From NCBI GenBank assembly GCA_903813345.2, contig CAIIXF020000004.1, forward strand, positions 8,263,525-8,327,524: a stretch of DNA of 64,000 nt. The letters run 5' to 3'. The position numbers were made by a program, and so were the translations under genes. The notes beneath the pieces are model-generated. The model was not told where the DNA came from, did no database searches, and worked only from the letters and a program-made list of their open reading frames with translations. The first letter of the stretch is position 1. Every line of letters begins with the position of its first letter. This DNA comes from Owenia fusiformis. Its lineage: Eukaryota > Annelida > Polychaeta > Sabellida > Oweniidae. Shown here in pieces: positions 48,993 to 60,900 of this stretch.

Positions 48993-51900
48993 CTGAAAGA
49001 TATCATGGATGCTTATTCAATTGACCTTTTGCGATCAGAATTCAAATGTTTTGTTTGTGGATACTGTTGTCATGTATTTTGTCTTATTGGTATGACGTCA
49101 TATAAAATGATATTAGACATCAAATGACAAAAGGTGTGTTATCTTGGTCGAGCTGACTGTTCCATGGGAGGATAGAATTGAGGTTTCCCATGAGTTGAAA
49201 CAAACAAAATATGATGACATTATCACAGAAGCAAGACAGAAGGACTGGAAAGCCCACAGCTTCCCAATTGAAGTAGGATGCAGGGGTTTTGCTGGAAAGT
49301 CAGTGACTTTGATGCTGAAGTCCCTTGGAATGCCATCTACCAAGCGGAAGCGAGCAAGTATGCAGATTGCAACAGTAGCGGAGAGATGCTCCAGATGGAT
49401 ATGGTTGCGAAGCAGTGCTGCATGGTTGCCCCATTAGTAATTACCATCTCATTTCGACCACCCCTAAGCTTCTCTTTATACATGCATGGTGTCTCATTAT
49501 GGGTTCCATAATGGGCGGGAGTTAACAGCAGAAGACGCTTACGGATCCACCCGGTCTTGCACCATTCATGCATATTGTTTTCAGAAGCTGCAGCGTGAGT
49601 TAGGAATGAATTGGGGTAACAGCGCATCAGCGTTTAATTCAACATGATGGAGGGACAAAATGAAGGACACATGACAGTTTTGAGCTGAAAATATTATCGT
49701 TTCTTTTATGAAAGCAATGGTTCGGATATTTACCAGGTATGCCGATTTGACTAGATCATGAGTTTATCTTTATATGTGTGAAGTTTCGGTGAAATTCATA
49801 CTAAACATCGATGCCTATAAGTGCCCCCTGTTTTTATCAAAATCGGGGGGCACTTAACCGCTATCTAAATCATGTCAGTAGGATCTTAGACTTGACATGT
49901 GCTTAGAATGAATGTTGATCTAGTCAAATTGAACACTTTTGTGAAAAATAAATCAATAAAGCACGAAATATAGAAGATTATCTCTCAAAATCGAACACCT
50001 AAAGCTGAGTGGCCTAACAAGATAGAATTCATCCAGTGATCGCAAATCATCAATTTAATCTAAAGGGTCTTGCTCAGCATAGCGTTCATGTCATGTTAAA
50101 GGGCCTTGTACCTAATTCTGGCACTTTTCAAGGTACATGGTTGAAAATTTGATTTTGCCTTAGGAATCAAATGCTTAATATGTATCACAATGGCAATACA
50201 GCATATACCCACGAAAATGAATTGAAATAGAAAAGCTCCTGGTTCAAATTAAGTGGCCATAATTTTCAAGTACTTTTTAAATAATATATTTCCTTATCAT
50301 GCATGTACTTACTCTTGGGTGGCATATTCTTTCAGTATCTGCTAAAATTATTTTTGGTTTCTCTCCCGATATCGGAAGCTCAATTTTTATCTCATCTCGT
50401 TCAGTCTTCACCTGGCCGACCAGACCAAACATTGCTTTGTTGTGCTGATTTTCCTTCTCAAATTCCGTAGTGATTTTTTTCTATAAAATATAAGACAGAA
50501 AACTTCAGTCCTCGGATAAACTAAAAGAAAGACAATCAGTCTCAATCTGACTACATTGACCAACAACACAGCATTACATCTATAATTTAAAGAGATATCG
50601 CATCTGCACAATTAAAGAGAGAATCCGATCTAGCGAGCAGGCCAACAAAAAATTGTTTCAATTTTAGAATATTTCTGGCTCATATCATTCCTTCTCATGT
50701 GTATTTTCTTAAAATCCCCAGTGTACACTTTATTTCAGCAAAACTAAACATTTTTACAATGATGTATTATTTCTATATAAGAATGGTTACCATTCTTATT
50801 TTTTGGGAGAATTTAAACATTTTTCACTCATTTATACCTTTTTTGCCATCTTTCCATTATTAGACTATAGTCAAAACAGAAATGTTTGTGACTACTTTGA
50901 ATTTAAAAAAAATAAGCAATCAAATGACCATATTGAAACAGTAAAAATAGAAACATTTATATTTATCCTAACTTTTGTATATTTTAGTTTGTTTTGTAGT
51001 TTAGCTATCATATCCGTATCCTCTTATATTTTGATACTTCTCTGCCATGTTATTTTCGGAAAAATTAACATGGCTGAAACTCCCTAAATTACAAAAGGCC
51101 ACAGCTTTGCTGCACATTATACATTACTATCTGAAATATACAAAAGTTAGGATAAATATAAATGTTTCTATTTTTACATAAAATGTTTCAATATGATCAT
51201 TTGATTGCTTATTTTTTAAATTCAAAGTAGTCACAAACATTTCTGTTTTGACTGTATATAACTTCATCAATTTATAACATATCGTTATCATATCTTTTGG
51301 GAAATGTTGTATTTGAGATTGTAAGGAACAGATTGGTAGGTCAATTGTACACATTGCTTGTAATTTTGTCACCCCCATAGATCTTATTCTGCCTTTTAAT
51401 GAGTACTTTACAACATCAACATTTTCATGCTACATGACATCAGGAGGGGAGGGGAATAAATATTAACAAAATTAACTCTGTTTTTCACAACTGTCTGTGT
51501 TTGTAGACCATCCCTTAACCTCTTGACTACCTGGAGTGACGAGATTTCTTGTCACCTCAGAAATGACCTTGAAACCCAGAGTGATGAGAAAATCCATCAC
51601 AAAATTTTTCACTAAAATTGCTCTTATTTGAACAATATGAAGTTAATGTCAAAAGGTGGCAAAAATGAAAAAATCTCTGGTTTCAACCGATTTTAGAGCC
51701 TGGGATTCAAGAGCTGAGGGCCAGTGCACTGGTCATTTGCCAGGTCACTTTTGATACAGACTAGTTAATTTTTGCAGTTGGCATAGGAAAATAACATTGC
51801 AACTGGTTCATTATACCATTTTGCCCAGCTGGTCTAAGAACCTTAGCTCAACCCCTGGATGAGTACCTTTTTAGTGTCTTTCTGGTCCCATGTACTGGAT

Positions 51901-54900
51901 GAAAATTGTTGTTGAAAGAAACCTTCATTCTCTATACACTCAATCGCATTCTTCCTAAACTTTTCCTCTTCTTCATCTAGCCCCAAATCTGGTTTAAGTC
52001 TACCTTGAATCTTTAACTTGTCATCCGCTGCAGCTGTAACATGAAACTTAATCGTTTAAAAGTGTCATTAGTCAAACTTCGACTTATGGGGTAACTTCGT
52101 CCTGAGCCTACTTCTACTATAGGGTTATTACGACCATTGCTGATAATTAACATTTCTGGGGGTCACCCATTTTTGATTGAGATACCGCCCAGTGGAGGTT
52201 TTGATTCATTTTTAAAATATTCAAAAAAAACATGGCAAACTATGTGAATTGAAAATATAAGCCAAGGTCGAAATAGCCATGTGGTCAAAATACTGCAAAT
52301 AGCCCTTGGATGAAATAACCGGTTACCCCATACATCAAAGTTTAACTGAGGACTCTTACGTCTCTCAGTACCTCAATCAAAATACAGTTGAGTGTAACAC
52401 TTCTGAAGATTAAACAACTTCATAAGTGGAACACTTTTAAAAAGTAATCTCACCCATTAAGGTTATTTAAAATGAATCCCTGTAAGTAGAACACATTTAA
52501 AATGGAACACTATTTTGATGTACCCTTGTGTTAAACTTAGTAATACACAGATTTACTGTACACAATTTTGATTGATCAAGAAGCTTTCTGTGAATCTACC
52601 ATCAAGTTCGGTTCAAGGTTGCCCTGGAAGATCTTTGACTTGTTATACCCTAATGTCAACAAGAAAGGGACCACTGTTCTTTACCTACCTGCAGCTTTGA
52701 GAGCGGCCTGCAGTCTCAATTGATTCTTCTGTTTAGCTGGTAGATCATCGAACCCTGGGACATCTGCAAATGGGTCTATTGACTCTCTAGAAATACAAGA
52801 AAATGGATATTTATTTATCTAAGGAAAATTACTTGCTTCAACACAATGTGACTTAGTACTTACTGAGGAAGAGTTATAACAGAGACTCCATAAGAACAGG
52901 CTTTTTGACATGGTTGAGGAAGATTATTCCATTTGATTGGTCTATTTTGGAGTTTATTTTTATCACGGGGAACCATCGAATAATTTTGGCAACGTACCGG
53001 AGAACGACATTTTACTAAGAAATGGCAATAATTTAGCACAATATATATTTTAACTAGAGTTCTATTTTGATTTTGACAAAAGTAAGTATTCCATGCAATA
53101 ACTATTTCATTCATGAGTTTGTAGGAATTCTGTTGGAACCCAGTTCTGATCAGGTACGAAGTTATTGAAATCGGCGCAGACGGACTTTACTCCGAAAGAT
53201 GGTTTTTCGATTATAACTTTTCACAACATTTAATTATAGACTTTTGAAAAAAGTACAGAATAGTCCTTATACTTTTGAATAATTCTGTTATTTCTGATTC
53301 ACACGACTCTGATTTGTTTAATTAAAAAAAAAGTTTTAAAAATATTACTTAGGAACGTAACCGGAGCTGGGAACGTAACCGGAGCAGATCAGTTGAATTA
53401 TTTAATCAAAGAATTAAAATATATGATTTAAAGCACATATACTAATTTAAAAACATACGGGATTGTTCGAATGCGTATTTATTACATTTTATTTAAAGAA
53501 AAAAATTTATCCATTGTGAAAAATTAAATTTGGTATTTACCATGCATTAGTGCACTTACCTTAGAAAGGCTATCAAACATAGAACAATCATTGTATGGAG
53601 AATGAAGTGATTAAATGTAGTAAGCAAATAATTCCATTTGATTTCACCCATTGTATTTGTTCAGCGAACAATCATAACCCACTCTGTTATACTAATTTCG
53701 TATATATATACTGTTTATACATACATGTATTATACTTCTAAGACAACTTCTCTTTTTCAGGGGAAATAAAAGCATTTAAATGCTAAGATTATTAAAAAAG
53801 TTAGGATACAACGAACTGTATATAGCGTAGGTGTGTTAAGTACTTGTCATGTGCTCGACCAAATCGAATCAACATATGCTTTCTGAAATTCTTCACCTAA
53901 CCCCCCACTCCATATAAAGGTAAGATGTTTGAGTGAGTGCCCATTTATTGTTTTATGCAAAACCAGTTGTTATCCATCTTTGTTTCGATAAACCTAGGGG
54001 TGGGTCATTAAGCAAGTAAGAAAGTGAATGATTTTTTCTAGTTAAACTACAGAACATTGCTTTTTAGTCGTTAATAGACAGTGTTCTATAATTCTATCAC
54101 AAGAAAGGAATATCTGATTGATATGACGATAGCACATAGATCCAGTGATCAAGATGAGATGTTTGTGTGTGCTAAATGCCCAAAACAGTTTCTGTCTAAA
54201 AGACGTTTGCGCAGACACGAAAAGACACATGCAAACACTGAGTTTTATTGTGACATATGTCAAGAAAATGGATTTAGTGATATGGAAGTACGATCCTTTA
54301 AAACCAAGGAATATCTGGAAAAACACAAAAGGATTACCCACGGAAAAGTTGTATTTTTTTTTTTTTTTTTTTCTACTTTATTTATTTCACATCATTTACA
54401 TATTACAGTACATTTTCATATTTAGTTACAATACATTGTTTTTACATCATTTAGCTCATATGATCATTTTCTTGATTCAATTGAGTCAGTCAAATTTAAG
54501 CTTAAACATATTTTAGAGCCCAAAATTTAGATTGTCTGCGCTTTATTCTTATTTGAGGTGATATAATTAATTTAGAAAAAAAGAAAAAGTTACTAACCTA
54601 TTCTTAGAAACAATATGTCTTTCACACCACCGCCATTTTTTCCTCCATTCACTCATTCATACTATTTTTCATTATTTTGATTCATACAATACATTCATAT
54701 AGAAAAGATAGAAGTGTGTATTATAAAAGCGTTTGTTGTATATTTCTCAACTTGTCATGACTTACAGAGTATGCTGCTATTTCTACATGATGTTGAAAAA
54801 GTAATTTAAAATCAAAATATGTTGGTTTTGTTTTGTTGAGAAAGCTGGTGTATAGATGAAATTTCATTATTAATATTGTTAGATTGTATTCCTTATAGTC

Positions 54901-57900
54901 ATCTTCTTTGGGTTTGTGGCCATATAAAATGTCTTTATCTGAGAGCTGAATTGTATCAAACAAATATTTCATATCCTCTTTAAACTTTTTCCATAATTTT
55001 TCTGATGTTTCACATTCTATTAGCATATGTTTGATTGAGTGTCTCATTTGACAATGTTGACAATTTGCTGTTTGTTCTACACCCATAACTTGTAGCTTTT
55101 CCTTGCAAATTAAAATGTTATGAAGAATCTTAAATTGAAATTCAATTAATTTTGTATCTTTTGTAATTCTTCTTGGCATCATGAAGTAGTCTTTTATTTC
55201 ATCATCATTTTCTATGTATTCTTTTATTTTCTTTAAAGCTGTTGGTGGTTGGAATTCTTTTTCATTTAAAATTTTGTATGCTATTTTGCATGTTATCTTG
55301 TTTGCTTCAATTGTATTATCTTGTTTTGTACTTGAAGTATTTGGTTGTCTTAGCAATTGTTTCCAGCTTCTCGGGATTGCACTTATAATTGAGTTATACT
55401 TTAAGTCTTTTAGTACAATGCCATATTTTTGTTGTAATTCTTCTATGTTATAAAAAAAGCCATTTGCTTTTATAAGATCTTTTATTTTATTTATACCTTT
55501 ATTTCTCCATGTTTTTATGAATATTGATTTATTTTCGATTAGGATATTTTTGTTATTCCATATATACTCTTCTTCGACCTCATTCTTGCATGTTGGATCT
55601 TCACAATTTTTTACTTGCTCCCATCCTTTTAACATTGTTTTATAAAAATTTGGTAGACCATTTATGTCAATTTTTTCTGTATTAAAGTTTGATTCAAATA
55701 TTAGATCTTTTCCTACCTTGTCTAAAAAGGAATATGGTATTACTTTCCATTTTGCTTCATCATTTTCTAAAAATCTTTTTATCCAGGCAACTTTTAATGC
55801 TTTTTCCATTGTTGAAAATTCAACCATTTTTAATCCACCTTTTTGAATTTCTCCTATGATAGTTTTCTTTTAATTTTGGCAGGCTTATTCCCCCAAATAA
55901 AATTAAAGATTATGTCATCTATTTGTGCAATATATTTATTTGGAATCTCTGAAACTGCAGCTATATTAGTTATCTGTGAAATCCCATTTGATTTAACCAG
56001 TAGGATTTTACCTTGTAAAGTTAATTTTCTACTTGTCCATAAATTTAATTTATTTTTCATCTTTTCAATTTTCTGTTTGATATTTTTGGCTTCATCAACT
56101 TCTTTAGAATAAGTAAAGCAATATCCTAAAGCTGTCACATGCTTAGAACATTTTATTCCATTTAAATCCTCAGTTTTTTCTTTACTCAATCCAATCCACA
56201 TTATTTCTGATTTTGCTATATTTATTTTTAAACCTGAACAAGCTTTAAACGTGTCCATTATTTTCAAGATATTTTGTGCAGATTCATTATTTTTTACAAT
56301 GCATGTGATGTCATCTGCATATAGTGATAATTTTATTTGTTGATCATTTACTTTTATACCTTCTATTTGCTTATTTGTGCGTATCAATATACTTAAGATT
56401 TCCATAACCATTATAAACAGATATCCAGATAAAGGGCTACCCTGTCTCATACCTCTTTGTAATTTGAAATATTGTGAGGTTTCGCCATTGTTAATGATAC
56501 AACTTTCACTATTATTGTGTATAGTGTTAAAAATATTTATAAAATGATCTCCGAATCCAAATGCTTTTAAAGTTCTTTCAACAAAGTCCCATTCAACAGT
56601 ATCATACGCTTTTTCAAAATCCAAAAACAAAAATAATCCTTCAATTTGATTGTCATCTGTATATTTCATTATGTCTTTGAGAAGTCTAATATTATTCCCA
56701 ATAAATCTATTTTTAATGTATCCTGTTTGGTCACTATCTATTATGGTAGGTAATATAGTGCTAAGCCTGTGGGCAAATATTTTTGTTAAAATTTTATAAT
56801 CACAATTTAATAATGAAATTGGTCTCCAATTTTTAAGATTTAATTGATCTTTGGATTTTTTGGGGATGAGACTAATTATTCCTCTCTTTTGTGACATAGA
56901 TAATTCTCCATTTTCTAGAGCATAATTGAAACAGGCTAGCAGATCATTTTTAATGGTATCCCAAAAGCTAACATAAAATTCTATAGCAAGCCCATCTGTT
57001 CCAGGAGTTTTCCCTTTTTTAAATGATTTAATAATTTTAAAACATTCATTTTCTGTCAATGGTTTTTCTAGTTCTACTCTTTTTTCTACTTTTAATTTTG
57101 GTATATCTTGATTATTAAATATTTGATCAATTTGTTCTGCTCTTTGTTCTTTATTTGTTTGGTTTGATGTATAGAGATTTTCATAAAAGTTCTTTTGTGC
57201 ATTCAGTATATCTTTTGGCTCTGAGATTATGTTTCCATGATCCAGTTTAAGTTTGCTTATCACTTTATTTGAACAATTCCTTTTTTCCAAATTAAAAAAG
57301 TACTTGGATGAGCGTTCCCCTTCCTCATACCATTTGGCTTTACTTCTTATTATGTATCCCTTTGTTCTTTCTTGTTGTATAATTTCAAGTTTCATTTTTA
57401 GTTGCTTAAGTTTTTTCATGTTTTCTTCTGTTGGTTCTTTATCAACATTTATTTGCGCTAATTCTGTATCTATAAGTAATTGTTTTTCTTCATTTCTTGT
57501 TTCTTTTGCTTTATTTTTTGAAAATTTAATGCAGACGTTCCTTATTTTCATTTTAAGTAAATCCCACTTTATTCTTTGATCTGTTATATCTTTATTTTCT
57601 TCTTTCATTTTTGTTATTTCTTCCCTTATTTGTTCTTGGAAAGCTTCATTCTTAAGATGACTCGTATTAAGTTTCCAAAATCCCCTTCCTTTTCGTTTGA
57701 ATTGTTTTGACTGGAGGTTGACTGAAATTCCCATATGATCTGGTGATGGTGATGTAATTATATCTGGAGAAGCTTCATCTGTGAGTGGATTACTTATAAG
57801 GAAATAGTCTAATCTACATTGAACTTTATATGCTGTGTCATGCCAAGTGAACCGTTGTCCTATGGGATTTTTCCTTCGCCATATATCTATTAAGTTAAAT

Positions 57901-60900
57901 GCTATTTTTATGTTCTTAATTGCTTCAATCACTTTCATTTTTTCCTCTACTCTTCTTCCACCTTTTTTATCTATTTTATTTAAAGCACAATTAAAATCTC
58001 CTCCAATTATAATATTATCTTGCTCATGTAATTTTAATAACTCCTGTACCTCTATCATAAATTGTACTTGTTGCTGAATATCATTAGGAGAATATATGTT
58101 TAATAGAGTGAACATTTCATTTTCAATTTCTATATTAACTAATAGGTATCTTCCATTTTGATCTTGCTTCACAAATTTAACCTCATAATCTAACTTCCTA
58201 TTTATCATGATCATTACCCCTTTGCTATGATTAGTGCCATTGCTGAAAAAACAATCACCGTTCCATTCATTTTTCCATTGATTTTCAACTTTTTTAACAC
58301 TAAAGGTTTCCTGTAGGAACACGATGTCTGCTGCATTATTTTTTAACCATCTATATATGTTGTTTCTTTTTCTTGCTCTATGCAGACCTCTAGTATTTAC
58401 AGAAATAATTTTGAATTTAAAAACCATTTAGAATGAATGTTTGTATCTGTCTGATTCCAGCTTTTTCATTATTTGGTTATATTCAAAAAACCATATATAA
58501 TGCATGATTTTTTTAATATTCACACACTTTATATCATTAATTGTTGCATAACTACATATTATCACTTTCATCCATAACACACATTCATGCTTGCATTTTA
58601 GCATCAATATCCAGGTCATAAGCACACATACTTTCATTCTATAAACACACACACAGGTAATAAACAAAAGTCCTATATTAAGGTAAACCAGAACAACGGC
58701 AACGCCAAAGCGTAGCGAATCCCATCGAACAGAAATGGCTGGCATTTTTACAAACGAAATATATAGCAAACATCATAAAACAACACACCAGAAAGGCCAC
58801 CATTTTCAAAATGGTTGCTCACTAGCCAAGTTGTCATCAGAAGAAATAATATGCTTTTAAGTAGCCACCTATAAAATCTTTGAAAAATCGCATACATGTA
58901 CTTGTAAAATAACACACATAAAAATGGTGGCCATTTTTCAAAATGACTGACTACTCCCCAAAGTTTTATTAGACAATGTGCCATGCTTAAAGTATTCACA
59001 TATCAAATATGAACAAAATTGCTCCACTACTTTTCGAGTTATAGTAAAAAATGTAAAAATGACAGCCATTTTTATAAAATGGCTGCCTACTATCTGAAGT
59101 GTCATGAGACAGTGTGCAAGGCTCATGAGTATTCACATATCAAATATGACCAAATCGCTTCACTACTTTTCAAGTTTAATAGTAAAAAACATAAAAATGG
59201 TGACCATTTTTCAAAATGGCCACCTACTACCCAAAGTGTCATTAGACAGTGTGCCATGCTTATAGTACTCACATATGAAATATGAAACATACCAAATATG
59301 AACAAAATCGCTTCACTACTTTTTGAGTTATAGTAAAATACGTTAAAATGGCGGCCATTTTTCAAATTTTTTTTCAAAATGGCCGCATTCTACCAAAAGT
59401 GTCATAGGACGGTGTGCCATGCTTATAGTATTCACATACCAAATATGAACAAAATTGCTCCACTACTTTTCGAGTTATAGTAATATACGTTAAAATGGCG
59501 GCCATTTTGAAAAATGGCCGCCTTCTACCAAAAGTGTCTTTAGGCAGTGTGCAATGCTTATAGTATTCACATACCAAATATGAACAAAATCGCTCCACTA
59601 CTTTTCGAGTTATAGCAAAAATCGTAAAATAACGAATTAAGGCCGCCATTTTTCAAGATGGCTGCCATGTGCTTCTTTAATGTCTACATTTATAGCTTTA
59701 CTAATGTCCTTCATAATTTTTTTACATTTAAAACATATTGCTATTACAGTTTTACATATTGCACCTAAATTACTGTAAAATCGGCACTAAAATGGCCGCC
59801 ATTTTGAATTGAGCGGCCATTTTGAAAATCGGCTTTCGAGCAGAACTTCTACCCCCATAGGGTATATGTGTACAAAATATGAACAAAATCGGGCCAACGG
59901 TATTTGAGTTATTGCCCGGACGGACGGACAGACGGACGGACAGACGTATGTACGGACGGACGTACGTACGGACGGACGTACGTACGGACGGACGTACGTA
60001 CGGACGGACGAACGACGGAGGCGTTCCCTATATCCCTCCGAACTTCGTTCGATGGGATAAAAAATGAAATAGAAAAAACAAAATAAAACCCCTTGTTTTC
60101 CAAAATGAGAAAAACAAAAGGTTTTTCAGGATACAAATTATCCTGTTGATTGCAGGCTGTTTTTTTAAAATAAAACCGCAATCAAAAAAAGTTGTATTTG
60201 AATGTCCCCATTGTGGAAAAACATGGAAGAAAAGGGCAAACATGATCAATCACATTAAAAAAAATCACTGAACAATTTAGGAATTTATTAACTCATGAAA
60301 AATAACTATTTTATGGCATCACTTTTGTATTAGGCCTATTTGCTTTTAATTAGCGATGCGACTGATGACTGCCTCTTCTTTGACAGAACTTTGTACTATA
60401 CATGTATCTCCTTGTGTTACTTCTAAAATATAAGTGCAAAAAATATATCTTTAGAAAATTTATATGTTTTGCCATGCATTGATTTTCCTGTAAGTGAAGG
60501 GTAATAAATGCTCATTTTAACATTCATATGTGTTTGTAAATAATATATATGCTTTAAATCATATATTTTATTTTTTTAAATTATATAATTCAACTGATCT
60601 GCTCCGGTTACGTTCCCAGCTCCGGTTACGTTACTAAGTAATATTTTTAAAACTTTTTCTTTAATTAAACAAATCAGAGTCGTGTGAATCAGAAATAATA
60701 GAATTATTCAATAGTATAAGGACTATTGTGTACTTTTTTCCAAAGTCTATACTTAAATGTTGTAAAAAGTTATAATCGAAAAACCATCTTTCGGAGTAAA
60801 GTCCGACTGCGCCGATTTCAATAAATTCGTACTTGATCAGAACTGGGTTCCAACAGAATTCCTACAAACTCATGAATGAAAAAGCCATTGCATGGAATAT

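Larger units (their letters stand above)
54357..60186 (-). mobile_element. L1-type non-LTR retrotransposon, apparently full length
   Basis: The poly-A tail (19 T on the + strand, 54354-54372) is at the left and the 5' end at the right, with a 13-bp target duplication. Order in the sense direction: a 5' region of about 1.75 kb with an ACGG-rich minisatellite and six tandem units, then ORF2 (58427-54721) with an endonuclease, reverse transcriptase and Cys-rich tail, and a ~350-bp 3' UTR. No ORF1 was recognised. One frameshift near 55863-55870 splits ORF2. The near-intact coding region and perfect duplication suggest a recent insertion. Confidence 0.92.
54123..60271 (+). pseudogene. Three-finger C2H2 protein gene, interrupted by the LINE
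   Basis: From ATG 54123 the frame encodes finger 1 (FVCAKCPKQF...RRHEKTH, CX2CX12HX3H) and finger 2 (FYCDIC...LEKHKRITH, longer CX2C...HX4H), then runs into the LINE poly-T at 54354. The frame resumes after the LINE at 60188 with finger 3 (FECPHCGKTW...INHIKKNH) and TGA at 60271. Leaving out the LINE and one target-duplication copy, the frame is continuous, about 100 codons long. An in-frame stop at 54075-54077 precedes it, so an upstream exon is possible but unproven. As arranged now only fingers 1 and 2 can be made from the uninterrupted part. Confidence 0.85.

Noticed and set aside
50410-50413. Shorter RSRC1 exon 6 using the inner GTGAAG donor
   Set aside because: The longer exon ends in GTAAGT, the translated extension leads into the conserved HP-x segment, and it joins exon 7 in phase.
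59879-60181. RTDGRTDG-type open frames on both strands
   Set aside because: They are translations of the ACGGACGG minisatellite.
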